Origin: Glossina fuscipes
Lineage: Eukaryota > Arthropoda > Insecta > Diptera > Glossinidae
Reading direction: 5' to 3'
Length of the DNA: 64,000 nucleotides
Assembly: GCF_014805625.2 (NCBI RefSeq)
Contig: NW_023998516.1
Span: 285,876 to 349,875 of the forward strand
The position numbers and the translations under genes were made by a program. Below the pieces are notes generated by a model, which ran no database searches, was not told the DNA's origin, and saw only the letters and a list, made by a program, of their open reading frames with translations. Positions within the stretch are counted from its first letter, which is position 1; each line of letters opens with the position of its first letter. Positions 32,412 to 45,929 of this stretch are shown here, in pieces.

Positions 32412-35400
32412 TGCGCAAATGCCAGCAAAGGAAACGTCGTCCATCATCTACATCAACAACAAAACCAACAATACCAACAACGGAAAGAAGACGTTTAAAA
32501 TGCTGACTTAAAAAAAAAACAGAAATCAACAACAAAAACAGCAACAAAAAAATGTTAATATATCATAAGTAAAGTAAACAAGAAGAAAACAAAAAACACT
32601 CAATGGATTCTATTAATGATAGTGAAATTTTAATGTTCAAAAAAAAAAAAAAAAAAAAATTAAAAAAATTAAAGAAGAGATAAAAATAAAAAAGAAAAAA
32701 TGATTGACAACAAAAAAGCATAAATGGAAAGCAAACGTTATAAACTGCATATGCATATAAATAATAGTGTGGATGTTCAAACAATTTTTGTTAAATAAAA
32801 AAATTGGAAAAAGATGAATTCCAAATATATATATTATAACAAGGAAGTCATTAAGAAACAAATAATTTATTAGACAAGTGGACACTTGCGCCAGAAATTA
32901 TGTTAACAAAGTAAGAAGACAACAAAAACGGAATAAGAGAAAACGGCGTAAGCTTGTTATTTATATTTTGGCCATGGATCCTTAACAGGCAGTTTTCAAG
33001 GTTATCACAATAACAACAACACACGACAAGTCCTAAACAATACCTAAATATTTAACAGACGAAAAGGAAACATTAAATTAATTATGTAAACACACATATA
33101 TATATATATATATATATTTATAAATATATAATATATATATGCATGTTTGTATACGTACACACACGCATCTTTATATATATGCATATATGTATAAATGCGT
33201 ATGTATATGTATGTATATATATATATATACATATAGATATGCGTATGTATAAATCATTATTAAGCAAAAAATAGTCGAATTTTTTAAATTCTTAAGAAAA
33301 GCAAACATTTACATTTATAAACTTATTACAAGAAAAATAAACAAATAAAAAAGAAATTGCAAAAATATATAATGAAAACGGAAAATGTAAAATATTTAAA
33401 AATAATTCATACAACAATAATCACAACAGAATGACAACAGTTGAATCAGCCAACATGCGAAATTATTATATATTTGTAATAAAAAAATTCATAAAACTAA
33501 AGTTAACCATATTTTTTTTTTTTTTTTCGATTTACGTTAATATTAGTTTTGCTTCCTATTATACAAAAAAAGAAAATAAAATTATATTATTGTAGAAAAA
33601 AAGAAGAAACGTTAATTATAATTTTTTTTTTCAATATTTTTTTGTTTTTGTACGCACACCCACCACCAAGAAAGCATGAACACATGCTACTATTCTTGTC
33701 ATTATTCATTATTGTTTGTAATAAAAAGGATTATAGACTTCGATCGGATACACTCATTTTTTGATTTATACGATAGATGTGTTATTCCAGAAAACGGGTC
33801 AAATGGATGGAAATGATGTCATTGTAAGAATTACAATAATAAGAAAAATAAAAAAAAAAACTCAAGAATGCCTCTATTATTAGCATGCAAAATAAGATAA
33901 GAATTAGATTCACTTTCTAACTAATTTTTATACTTTTGTTTTATTATTCTTTCAAATCTCATTGTTTCCTAACTATTAAGACTTTTCTATTGTACCGAGA
34001 CATCTTTTTCGTTGTCTTTGCCGAATGCCGGAACTGATATCTTCAGTAGACCTCGGCAAACGGAGACCTGAATTTGAATTGAATAACATGTAAGAACGAA
34101 AATTATGCTTTCTCCTGAATTGACATATACCAGAGAGAAAGAAAATATAAGACCACATAACAACTACTTAAAAAAAGAAATTGATTAACGTTAGGAATTT
34201 ATTCGTTAGTATGGCAGGTCGTATATAATTATTTGAAAAGCATTTTAAAATTGAAACGGTATGTGCTGTGGACGAGTGCATCACATATTTTCGATTAACG
34301 TAAGATTCGCATCTAATTTGTTCATGACCGCACATGCATTCGTCGATTACATTTCCATTCTGTATACTGTACTTCCAACTGTATACTACATACTATGAAA
34401 TTGAAAAAAGCTTGAAAAAAAAAAGAAAAGTCGAAAGCGTTACGAGTACGCGTTAAAGTCCTTACGGAAATCCCTATAACTAATAAATTCTCTTTGAAAC
34501 GGTTTAGTTGAGAAAGCAGTAAAAGTTCGAACTTTATGATATATACGAAAAATATACGAAGGAAGTCATAAAATTTTTATGTATATCTAGAAATAATGAC
34601 AATGTTTTTTAATGGTTACATATTATGATGGGTGTGAACGAGATTACTTGAAATTGAAATAATATCGAAAATTTCATTACATGTCCCGAAATATGAATAA
34701 GAAAGGCTACGTAATGTTTTGTGTATATTTTATGCCGATCTGAAAGAATTCTGTCCCCATTCATAATTGAAAATAATGGGATTTTTATCTCAAGCTGTCA
34801 AATAGAAGGCATAGGGCATACAAAGTAAGACAAAAAGAGCCAACATTTAATCGACAAACAGTGTTTTAAGGTGAAGGGTAGAATGATTCGTCTTAAGGCG
34901 AATGTGATTTTCTTTTTTTTCTCTATTTCCGTTTGTTACTTTTTTATTTATTTAGTAACTTGTCTTCACAAGAAAAATAAAAATCACTATACTTTTTAGC
35001 TAAGAAAAGACATTTGCTTAATGTTTAAAATAAATTTTTAATCGTTTCCTTTTATACAATTTTAGCGTAACCCAGATATCAATTTCCCGGCAATATATTT
35101 TAGAATTTTTTTTTTTTTCAATATATTTTCATTAATTATTAGTTAATTAATAATGTATTTAATTTTTATTAATATAATTAACATAATAATAATAATAAAT
35201 ATAATAATTAATTAATCATTTAATTAATTATATAATAAAAATTAATTACATTATTTTTAATTTTTTTAAATTTTAATAAAGAAAAAACAAAAAAAGAAAA
35301 ATCCATAATATAATTTAAAAAAAACACTTTGATTTTCTTTCAACAGAACAAAACAAAACAAAAAGCAAACCACGGTGCTAAAATATTCTTTACTTTTTTT

Positions 35401-36500
35401 TAAAATTTACTTTGATTTTTGAAAAATGAGAAGAAACAAAAAAAAAAAAGATACTAAAGCAAGAAAAAAAAAAAAAAAACTAAATAAATAAATAAAAGGA
35501 AACCATGAAAAGCAACATAGAAAATAAAAACCGATGCCCCCATAAACTTTGAATTTAACACACGTTAGTTAATCAAATGAATCTAAAGCTAATTTCTTTA
35601 TTTATTTATTTATGCAAAAGTAATAAAAATAAAAAAAAAAAAAAAAAAACAAAACCGTGCTTTATTTAAAAAGCCTGACTGAAAGAAAAAACCACATATT
35701 TTATAACTGAATTTAATAAATAGTAAACTTACACGTACACACACAGCGGAGAAGGGAAAAAAACTTTGTGAACTTAAAAAATGTAGAACCACAAGAAAGA
35801 AAGAAAAAAACAAAAAAACAAAAAAAGCAACTAAAAAATTAAAATAAAGCAAAAAATTACCTCAAAACTTGAAAAACCAGACAGAGAAAAGATAAACTTT
35901 TTATTTCGATTTAGAAAATATAATAAATAAGTATTTTTATGTTTTGTTACTTCGTTCTCCTATTCCTTTTTCTTCTTCTTTTTCTTTTTGGATTAAAAAA
36001 CAAAAATAGCTAAGGGATAATGAAATAATTATGTTTTTTCTTTTTTCTATGAAATATATTTTTATTTCGAATTCAATATATGAAAAAACAAAAAAACACA
36101 CCTACAACAGCAGTAACAACAACAACAACTACAAACATTAAGAACTGATAAAGTGAACCGCAAAACTGAAAAAAGTAAAAAATAAATAAAGAAATAAATA
36201 CATAGCAAGAAAAAAAAATATAGTTAAATAGAAAATAATTATAAAAAATGAAAGAAAAACGAAAAATATTTAACACTGCCCAACTGTTCTAAAAATAATA
36301 TATAACTGAAAAGAAATAAAATTGTATTCAACACAAAAAAAAGGAAAGAAAAATTGAAAATCAATTGTAATAACAAAACAAACAAACACCAATTAATATA
36401 CAAAAATTATTATACATAGGAAAAGTAATTAAAATAAAAAAAAAAAATAAATAAATAAATGAAAACAGAAAACAAATACAAAAGCAAATGCGCCGTTTAA
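32412..36500 (+). other. S6k: A-rich probable long 3' UTR of S6k
   Basis: Directly after the TAG, about 4 kb of plus strand is markedly A-rich and T-poor in long stretches (CAA, AAAG and AATAAA-like runs). It has poly-A tracts at about 32,639-32,659 and 35,632-35,649 and an (AT)n/(GTAT)n block at 33,095-33,240. Many AATAAA hexamers occur, so 3' ends cannot be placed. No coding exon is seen. Confidence 0.45.
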
Positions 36501-36585
36501 GATGATCATCATTATCATATTTTCATATGATTATAGTAATTTCTAAATTTCGAAACAATGATTATTAAGAAAAGAAAGAGAAAAC

Positions 36586-36589
<4 letters not shown>

Positions 36590-36621
<32 letters not shown>
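36590..36621. repeat. (GA)n microsatellite
   Basis: A pure run of alternating A and G at the right edge of the A-rich region. Confidence 0.9.
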
Positions 36622-36623
<2 letters not shown>

Positions 36624-38149
36624 AGAAAGACATAAGTAGATTGCATATTATTTTCGAAGAATTATAATTAAGTTTTGGGAATATTATAATTAAGTTTTGA
36701 GGCAACATTTCGAACTTACTGAAAACAATATAAAAAATATGATTCCGTCAAAGTTTTGATCATTATTATAGACTTTCCTTTCTTCTGGAAAGACACGAGT
36801 TCCATCTCGAATGAATTATTTATTCTTTTAGAGTATAAACTTGTAAATTTATTAACTTTTTCGTGTCATTCATCCTTTGTAAAAGATCTTTATTCCAAAA
36901 AAAAAATGGTAATAAGACTATTGCAAATAATAGTAATCGCTTGGAAACAATGACTAGCGCATTTGATGTGCAAGCCAAGAAAACTTGTAAAGTCTACTTA
37001 ATGTATTTAATAATATGAGGATGCGAGCGTTGTATCAAGCAGAAAAGTCGGTTTAGCATATCCTTTGATCCATTTGCTATCCTTTCCTATTGAATGCTAG
37101 GTTCAATTGAATCAACTGTTATCGGAAATCTTCCATCGTAATGGTTTCGTTGTATTCGAGAAACTCGCACTTTTGATACTCTTCAAAGGCTGCAAAGCCT
37201 CAGTTGAAGGCATAGATATTTGACTTTGTCATCGATGTTAATTTCCTATCGAAACGTAACTATTTTTCACCATCAGGTGAAATGCTTTCGAAGACTCGAT
37301 GCACCTGCAGTGAGTCGAGTATTAACGTGCCTGTACCTGAATGCATATCGTAGCCGATTTGCTTGCTTGGAATAGCTCACTCCACTTCATTTAGATGTGT
37401 CGCTTGCTTAGCTTCCTATGATTTTGTCTTTGTAACAAATAATTCTTAAAATTTTTCATCGAAAAGTGCTTTTGAAAAGCGACTTCTCGTTTTTTATCTC
37501 TCGAATCAGAAATGGCACGATAACCGATATCAATACTTCCTCATGTTTTTATTGATGAACTGTAATTATCACTAAGCCCTTCCAAAGATGAATATTTTTT
37601 CAAATCTAACGAAAAATGCAAGCCAATATTTGAAAGATTGTGCTGTTTGCAAATCGGCAAAATCACATATTCAAAATTTTTGTAAAATGTAATATAATAC
37701 TGCTATCATTATTATTATCATTATTATTATTATTGTTGAAATTGATTTAGCCAGAGAAATAAATTAAAAACATAAAGTATTCAAGCACTACCATCTGAGG
37801 TGATTTGAATCCAGCCACTCAGGCGGATCGATGTGGTAGTAATTACGTGTTCTGTTATGAAATCCCCCAAAACTTAATTATTTACCCAATCGAAAAAGCT
37901 TCCATTGTTAATAATGAAATGATTATTGATTTATTATTATTCTTAGTTGTTAATAAGAAAAATACAAACAAAAAATTCTACACTATGAACTTGACATCCA
38001 CAAAAGATTATTAAGTAAGCAAAAAAAGTTTATAATGGTTATAACATATGATTTATGTGAGCTCTATTCTGAATAACAACAAGAAGAAAGCTATGTTTAT
38101 TTTAAAACTAAGTCTGGATGACAACTCACCGTCTTAAATAGATTGTAGT
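36622..38149. other. Intergenic, no gene seen
   Basis: A stretch with higher complexity at 37.0-37.5 kb gives no recognisable protein on either strand. An interrupted ATT/TTA run lies near 37,705-37,735. Confidence 0.4.
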
Positions 38150-38960
38150 TAATAGACGGCATTCTTGGAGGCCGTTCGCAAATTTTTATACCGTCAGTTT
38201 TTAAAAAATTTGAAGAAATTTCAGATCGATATCTGTTACGTTTTATTTAAAGCTTATCACATCCAATTCAAAAGGATGCTGGGACTCAAATCATAAAACG
38301 CATATATATATAGGCTTAAGAAAAACCCACCTTTTGTTATAACGATCGATTCAGAATCATTTTTTGAGTTGATCTAAGCCTATTTGTCCGTCTGTCCACG
38401 TATTTGTGACTTCAACTTACAGGTCGCAATTTCGGAGATATGTTGATAAAATTTGGTACAACGACGCGCTATGATCCAAGGGCGAACTTTGTTTAAAATT
38501 GTTCAGATCGATCAAGTTTTTCGATCACTTCCCATGTAAAGCCTTTTGCTGAAAAGTCGTTAAATGAAAAAAGATTGTAGTTTTCAAGATTTCCTGTCAA
38601 ATGTCGCTTAGCAATCGGTTGAGTATCGATATTTTAAATTGATATGAAAATTTTCGTTCGGTTCCTACGAAAAATCAATCTTTATATCTTTATATGCTAA
38701 TTATACCGAAGTTGGACCACCTAAGTTCATTATTTAGATATCACCGCACACAAAGATTTCCATGAAATGTAAATCCTTATATTCATACGAAAATGCAGAG
38801 CATTTCCCTTGCAATGAAAACGAACTTTGTTAAAGCTATGCTGCATTTCTTTAAGTGGACCAAATTTGGACCACATGGATTTATTTTAGGCTCGAACCCA
38901 TATCAACTTTCTTGCAACTAGTAAGCCCGTCATCAAAATGTTGAATTTTTAATGTGTTAA
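38150..38960 (+). repeat. Interspersed repeat family A, long copy
   Basis: Contains 'aacgatcgattcagaatcat', 'tttgtccgtctgtccacg', 'gagatatgttgataaaattt' and 'ttgttcagatcgatcaagtt', plus a 3' part with 'accaaatttggaccacatgg'. It is one of the longest copies in the window and gives the order of family A blocks. Confidence 0.7.
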
Positions 38961-39239
38961 GATGATAATTGATTCATAGTAGCAATTTAACAAAAAAAAT
39001 TTATGGCATCGTATGTAGACTATATAGGCCTATTTTGTGGACCCTAAAAAAAATAAAGACGTTATCATGAGAAGCAAGCACTTATATGGAAGGAAAGTGT
39101 ACTTTACAGTTTTTTATAATGGAAACTATAACTCACACATATTACACTAATGTGTGATTTTTGGTTTGTATTATTACCAAAAGAAGTGAGTAACTGTATT
39201 AGGCGAAGCGCCTGTTGTTTTTCTTTTTCCAATATTTCT

Positions 39240-41340
39240 CAAATTAATCTTTTTATATTTTTTATTTATTTTTATTTTATTTATTTTATTTATTCCACTT
39301 ATACTAGAAACTCAACTAAACAAATAACAGTCGAGTTCAATTGGCTCTTAATGCAAAACTTATATTAATTAACAATGAAATTGAGTATAAGCATAATAAA
39401 ACAAATAAGAAGAAAAAAAAAAGAAAAAAAAGCATGTACACTATCAGCATAGGAGCACACTTACAACTGGTACAGGACCAAATTGCAAATGAACCCCTAA
39501 GCCATCGCAAACATGCATAAGCCTGGCAACCGATAATAAATTGACAATAATTCACTTTCGAAACGTAACGACTTTTTAAGGATAAAAGCTAGTTTAAATA
39601 CGACATAGGTAAATCGTGCGTATTAAGCAATGTTGCTTTAATGGACTTTAAAGAGTCCGATAACGAGAATAAGCGGTAGACGTCATTTAGGTTCTTGCAA
39701 ACGACTCTGAGCGGATTGAACAACTCATAATTAAATTTACACTGATTAAGCTTAACCAAGATAAAGTGCCTAGAGAAGCGGTTAGGGACATTAAAGCTTA
39801 TTTCACCAAGTAATGAAGGCGAGTCAATAGCACCATTTATTACTTTAATTAGAAAGGAAACGCCAAGAACAAATCTACATTTCTCAAGAGACGGTAGGGA
39901 CAGCAGAAGCAACCTATTTTCATACGGAGGAAGAGAGGCAATCGGATCCCAACCCAAATTTCTAAGGGCAAACAACAAGAATTGCTTTTGTACAGATTCA
40001 ATTGAATCTACGTAGCACCTATATGAAGGAGACCACACAACTGAGGCATACTCGAGTATGGGTCTAACCAAACACATGTACAGCCTTTTCGTAATGTAGG
40101 GATCATCAAGCTCCTTGGACCACCTTTTTATAAAACCAAGCGCGGACCTAGCTTTGCTAATCGAGAGCTCAATATGCAAGTTAAAACGTAACCTATGGTC
40201 AAATAGAACGTCTAAATCTGTAATCGAATCGACGTCCTCCAACTTATGCGAATCTATTAAATACTGAGTAATGAATGACTTTCTTCTTGAGAATGAAAGC
40301 TTCTTACATTTACTCAGATTTAGTTTCAGAAGATTCAAAGAGCACCATGCAACAAAATTATCCAAATCACCTTGAAGCTGATGTGATTGCGATTCAACAG
40401 AGAAGGAAGAAAACAGTTTCACATCATCAGCATACATTAAGATCTGGCTGGAAATAACCACCGATGGGGGATCGTTAATGTATAAACTAAATAAAATAGG
40501 ACCTAAGTGACTTCCTTGAGGTACGCCAGACGTAACGGGGAATTCATCCGAGGTGATGGAGTTAAACAAAACCCTGAAGGATCTATTGTGCAGATAAGAG
40601 CTTATCCATTTCACTAAGTAGGGTGGGAAACCAGAGGCTTGGAGTTTAAAGATAAGTAGTCTATGGTTAACCATATCAAATGCTTTGCTTAAATAAGTGT
40701 AAATAACATCTGTGCGAGAGCCACTAGAAAAAGCCTTGGAAACATGACAGGTAAACTCTAACAAGTTGGTGACTGTAGATCGCCCTTTCCGAAAGCTGTG
40801 CTGGTGCGGAGAAATATACGAATTAATGGCAAAGGCCAAATGCTGAGTCACAATACGCTCGAACAACTTGGGCAAGACACTCAACTTGGCTATGCCTCTG
40901 TAGTTCTCAACAAACTGTCTACTTCCACTCTTGTGGATAGGAATAAGGAAACTACTCTTCCAACATGAAGGGAAAACACCTAAATACAAGGACATGTTAA
41001 AAATCTTTGAGATCACACTACATAACTCGACAGCGCAAGATTTAAGTACACATGATGGAATTCCATCAGGTCCAGGCGAACAACTGTATTTTAGAGAACT
41101 CAACCCTTTAAAAACATCATCTTCCGAAATAACCAAGTTAGGTATTGAAACCGAGTTAGTTATAGGATATGGGTAGTTTGCTGATAAATCGAAATTAGTA
41201 ATCGAAAAGTTTCGTCGGTTACTCTGCTAAACCTTTTAAAATGTTTACTTATGACTGTCATAAAATTTTTATTTGAAGGAATATTTCTTCAATATTTGAT
41301 AAGAAATCAAAGCCTATTAGGGAGCTAGGAGAGATGTCAT
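39240..41340 (-). mobile_element. 5'-truncated non-LTR retrotransposon (copy 1)
   Basis: The minus-strand element has a 3' UTR (39,588 down to about 39,300) ending in A-rich ATAAA-like repeats (39,240-39,300). The reverse transcriptase half of ORF2 lies at 39,589-41,223, with decayed sequence above. The 3' UTR and C-terminal coding part align with copy 2 at 61.4-62.6 kb. The endonuclease half is missing here. Clade is CR1 or Jockey-like; this was not resolved. Confidence 0.85.
39589..41136 (-). pseudogene. Non-LTR reverse transcriptase (partial ORF2), catalytic Asp replaced
   Basis: A 515-codon open frame with the reverse transcriptase domain. Visible motifs are SPGPDGIPS, FLIPIHKSG, YRGIAKLSVLPKLFERI, TSGVPQGSHLGPILF and the catalytic MYADDVKLF (YADD at 40423-40434), followed by the thumb and a C-terminal region. 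Motif A reads TYLSKAFD: its first catalytic Asp is Tyr (TAT at 40693-40695), one base from GAT. The frame remains open upstream of 41136 to about 41,223 (ITNFDLSANYPYP), then stops appear. The enzyme is expected to be inactive despite the intact frame. Confidence 0.88.
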
Positions 41341-41439
41341 TCCCACATTCACCCACAACTCCATGTATTTTTTTTTTTTTGCAAAGTGTTATTTTCTGAA
41401 TAAGTTTCGAATATGAAAGTGATTCAAGAGACTTGAGGA

Positions 41440-42120
41440 TTTATTTTTTAACCGTATGTAGCACCCAGAAGGACTTGAGACAGACCCGCCTTTTATTATA
41501 CCAAACGATTTAGAAAATGATTCTAAGCTTGTCTATCTGTCTTGTTTTCTTGTATTATACCTGCAAGCTGCAATTTTTGAAAAATTTTCATGAAATTTGA
41601 CTTGTTTTGACCTAACGATCGAACCACTTTCTTAAACACTTCATATTTTGTGAAGTCGAAATATGGACGACTGTAGGCGCGCTATACTCTCTCTACTTAT
41701 TATTATTATGCGGATATTCGCAAGACTTGTCTGTCCGTCTGTCTGATAATTTCGCATGTACTTTTCGAAATATTTGCATGTATGTTTGGTATGCCAACAT
41801 ATTTTGGAGTGAATACCGTTGGAATTGACTTGCGCCGTATGACATTCGAGTTTCAAAAAAAAAGACATGAAATAAATTTACATTTCGTAGCACTTTGCTG
41901 GCAAAAACTTGGGTAAAATGGGATCTAACCATCTTCTAAATTAACTTCCCACAAAATATAAGACTTAATATGACGAAAATATTTAATTTGTAGCATTTTA
42001 TGATGAAAATTGGTCCAAGACGGTCATTTGATTTATGAATTTACTGTGATAAGTGTACATTACATGGATCTTCGCGGATGATCTTCCATATAAGTGTTCT
42101 CATGAAAACTAAGTCTTTAT
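41440..42120 (+). repeat. Interspersed repeat family A, one or two partial copies
   Basis: The first part (41,455-41,660) has 'agacccgccttttattatac' and 'taagcttgtctatctgtctt'. A second start at about 41,690 has 'cttgtctgtccgtctgtctg' and continues to 42,120. It may be two adjacent insertions or an internal duplication. Confidence 0.55.
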
Positions 42121-42229
42121 AGGGCGACAAAGTTTAATATTTGAAGTTGAATGATGAAAGGAAGTAAAGAATTGTCGTAGAAGAATTTATGTAGAATATC
42201 TATTACTATTATTATTATTATTAATTTTC

Positions 42230-42850
42230 CAAAATTTTGAAAGCGAACAAGAGGAAAACGAGTGAAAAAGATTACAGTCGGGCAAGGCCGACAAATAAGA
42301 ACTCTCCTCTACGTCGTCTAGTACAATTCTTTATTTATTCTCATCATAATATACCAAAAATTTTCCAATTTCCTCTTAAAAGCATTGGAGCCCTTATATC
42401 AAATCAGGTGGGAAAAGTAGGCGTACGGGGTCGAAATTTTAATGTCAAATTATTATTATAGAATAATTTTCACTATGAATTATTAAAAATTGGAACTCTT
42501 TGCTATATAAACGATTACGTTTTGCAGGTATGGCTACATGGGAGAGCGGTTCGGAAAAGTTGCCAATTCAATCCAGATTTTTTCACACAAATTTATACTG
42601 GTGTAACATGGGGTTTTTCATCAAGAAATTTTAAAAATTGCATTTTTTTTTCTAAATACGGCATTACATGGGCGATGATTATAAAAGTAAGCCGATTCAA
42701 TTTGTTTTCATTCGTTTTAATAGATTGAATATAAAAATACATAGACATCAGACGGACAGGCAAAAAAGCAAATCGCTTCCGATAATAAAGGGAGGCTTTA
42801 TGTTTAGTTCGCCTAGTCGATGCTTACATCCTCACAAACTAAACCATGTA
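42230..42850 (-). repeat. Probable family A copy, minus orientation, with hairpin end
   Basis: Bases near 42,270 read 'cagtcgggcaaggccgac', a short GC-rich hairpin. An inverted relative lies at about 61,132-61,150 ('ggccttgtccgac'). Near 42,745 'cagacggacaggc' gives the reverse of the family's 'gtccgtctg' tract. Strongly decayed. Confidence 0.4.
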
Positions 42851-43429
42851 GGATAAAAAAATGCATAAAAAATGAATAAAATATTGAGTTTGGAGTTTAA
42901 TTTTCAATAAAAGCCATCTTTTATTATTATCCGATAATTGATGACATCTTTGCTTTATTGAAAAAATAGTCATATGTGCTTGCAGCTTATGTAACGTAAT
43001 ATTGTTTATTCCTTAAAAACTGTATTCGAAAAATGTTAACTTCACTGCTAGAAAATATTATCGGTACCGTATATAATAAAGTTGCTGATGTATTTATTTT
43101 TCTTTTTTTCTTTTCACATTAACCAAAAAACTTAAGGCAAGACGTCGCGTCTTATAATGTCGAATAGATGTTTATTTTTCTTTTAAACAACAATTAGGCA
43201 AGTCCATTGGAAGGGTAATACATATGTTGTGTCGTCTCATTAACGGTAGATTGCCAGGCTTTGGGTCCATACCAATTTTGCCTGAAATGAGTTAATTTGT
43301 CTCAAGTAACAAGATTGAAAGTTAAACGAGAAAACGCAATTTCATTTTAAAGGAACTTTATTCGAAACAGTTTTTACACATGCATATTAATTCCGTTTTT
43401 AAAATACATTTTTTTAGACCATTTGCGCT
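42851..43429. other. Intergenic, no gene seen
   Basis: AT-rich spacer between repeat copies; no exon or RNA gene recognised. Confidence 0.4.
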
Positions 43430-44460
43430 ATATAGAATATTAAGTTTGTGCGGACATCCAGAAGGGCTTACGAGAGACCTATCCTTTATTATACCGATCG
43501 ACTGAGAAGGTGATACTGCTTGCTTGTCTGTTTGTCCGTCTATCCGTCTAATGCCTGTCCATGTCTATTTGTGTGCAATCAATAAGCTGCAATTTTCGAG
43601 GTATTTTTATGAAATTTGTTGTTTTGGCACACAGACGGACGTTATTGAAAATAGTTCGGACCGGTCCATTTTCTCCATATAATGCCTCATTTTGAACAAG
43701 CTGCAATTTCCAAAATTTTTCAACAAAATTTGCTGATTAATGGCACTTAGATATTCCAAATTGGCACGAAAAATTCAGTTAGGTTGAGACAATTTCTTGA
43801 ACCTCATTTCATATAACTAAATCTTTAGATGGTAAAAGCGTCTTATATTCAATATTTCATTCTGAAAATTGGTTCATAATGGTAAACGCAGTATATAAGA
43901 ATTCTCATGATAGCATAGATTTATGTGCCAAAGAGAACTGATTGGTAAGTTTTATAATGCAAGCTTGTTCATAACAGCAATTTATAATAAGAATTAAGTG
44001 GACCAAATGCGAAACACATGGGTCTATTTCTTAGACTCCACTCCATATACAAGATTTTTTATGAATAGTAACCTTTTCAGAAAAAGGTTTAAACTTTAAT
44101 ATTTGCTGATGACAATTGATTTTTTAAGAAAATTATTTTAGTTTTTTTAAATATGTAGCAATTGAATCGTAAATGAGTCAAAATGACTCGTAATCACATA
44201 TGATAAAAGTATACACCTGAATGCATTTGTACGTACGTAATCTTTGGATCAATGTATTATAACAACTGGCGTAACTAGTCCCTCAAAGTATCAAGAGTAA
44301 TCTAACTATTATTAATGTAAAAGGAATATATTTTGCAAACTTGCAATTTGCTTGAGCTTCACGCAAGTCGAATCGGCTATTTTCCATATAAAGCCTTACT
44401 TTGAAATGTGGCAGGCGTAGACGTAGGATATTTAATGGTAAACCGCCCCACCATAACGTT
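43430..44460 (+). repeat. Interspersed repeat family A, long copy
   Basis: Begins 'acatccagaagggcttacga', then 'cctttattataccgatcgac', 'gtctgtttgtccgtctatcc' and 'attttcgaggtatttttatg', with a 3' part that includes 'aagtggaccaaatgcg'. The last ~400 bp are less certain; they include a 'gcccaccataacgtttttgc'-like end resembling the end of the 3.8-kb copy. Confidence 0.6.
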
Positions 44461-45619
44461 TTTGCTTGTTTTATTATGCTTTATTATCATGTATCTCCGT
44501 TGCGTTGCGGTCTCTCCGACTACGTTTCGTATATAGCTACCATCAATATGTATATATGTATATATATATTCTTGGTAAGCATAATATTTTTGCTAATTTC
44601 CGCCGGTCGAAAATTTTCCACATATGATCTTAAGTCAATTTCACAGGTACGAAAGTCAATGAGCTTCGTTTCAAAAATGCTGAGTTTCACAAAATACCAA
44701 AAAAAGGATGCAACAATTTTATCCTATGAGAAAATCTGTTTTCTTAATACGTTTTTCGTAAATATTTTACGATTAAAATGCATTGGATATCGATTTGAAA
44801 GATTACAGTCTTTTTAATATTTATGATTTAACATGATTTAAAACAATCGGAAAATTTTGTTAATCAAGATTGAAGGCCGGACGAACATAGATTTCTTACT
44901 TGTCTTTAGAACGAATTGAGTATAACGTATAATATTGTATAAGCAAATTTAAATTTTAGTTCAATTTTAAGGACAAGTTAAATAAAAAAAGTAAATTAAT
45001 AAACAAACATTTGCGAATATAACAGTAATTTAAAATAACAACAAGAATAACAACAAGAACAAGAACAACAACAACAAAATACAATACGCTCTAGACAAAT
45101 TAAAATACAACCAAATTATAATTTAACGTAACTTAAGATAAAATCATACATACATATAAAAAATAAACAAGAAAAAAGAAACAAACACACATTTGCTAAT
45201 TATTTAAATAGAAAAGTAGTAACTCAGCTAAATAGTTGAAAAAAGAAGAATTGAATTTAAAAATAACAATGATTTAGTACTGCTTTCCGCTTCTCTCTTT
45301 GCTCTCCTCTAGCTGTATGCGATCCTGCCTCTTTTTTTCTATAGATTTCGTTCTTCGTCTTAGGCAATGTATATCTTTGTAAATGCTTAACATCTCTCTC
45401 TCTCTCTTTCTCTCTCTCTTTTTCTCTCTCTAATATCATTCACGTTGCAAACTGTGCATTCGTTGATTTTTATATGCCCCGTCAACAGTAGTGACATGCT
45501 TTTATTATATTACATCATCTGTGGCAAAGGACATATTAAATATGTAGAGATAAATGTTTGACACTCAAAAGGATTTCAAATAAATAGTAATTTTTTACAA
45601 TACTACTATACTTGTGTTC
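44461..45619. other. Intergenic, low-complexity, no gene seen
   Basis: Contains AAC/CAA-rich DNA at 45,040-45,080 and a TC-rich stretch at 45,390-45,430. Small ORFs here lack support. Confidence 0.4.
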
Positions 45620-45910
45620 CAAGGGTGTATTAAGTTTGTGGGAATGTATGCAACACTCAGAAAGACTTGATACAGATCCACTTTTAATTATACCGTTCGA
45701 TTGAGAATCACTCACTATCTGAATCGGTGCAAGCTTGTCCGCCCGTCTATCCCTCTTGTTTTCTTGCGATAAACCTAAAGGCCGAAATTTATGAGATATT
45801 TTGATGAAATGTGGTACACTGATATGTTTTGTCGAAGTATGAATGCTATTGAATATGCTTCGGATCGGACCACTTTTCCGATCGGTCCCTATATACAGAC
45901 TTATTTTGAA
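45620..45910 (+). repeat. Interspersed repeat family A, partial copy
   Basis: Shows 'cacttttaattataccgttc', 'caagcttgtccgcccgtcta', 'agatattttgatgaaatgtg' and 'tatgcttcggatcggaccac' in family order. Confidence 0.7.
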
Positions 45911-45929
45911 TGGTCTCTACATGAATAAC

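Noticed and set aside
36000..36500. CRISPR-like or tandem coding repeats in A-rich DNA
   Set aside because: Only simple-sequence similarity; no regular spacers, and the setting is a eukaryotic genome.
44401..44817. Plus-strand 138-codon ORF
   Set aside because: Its first third overlaps the end of a family A repeat and the remainder is AT-driven; no domain or splice context.
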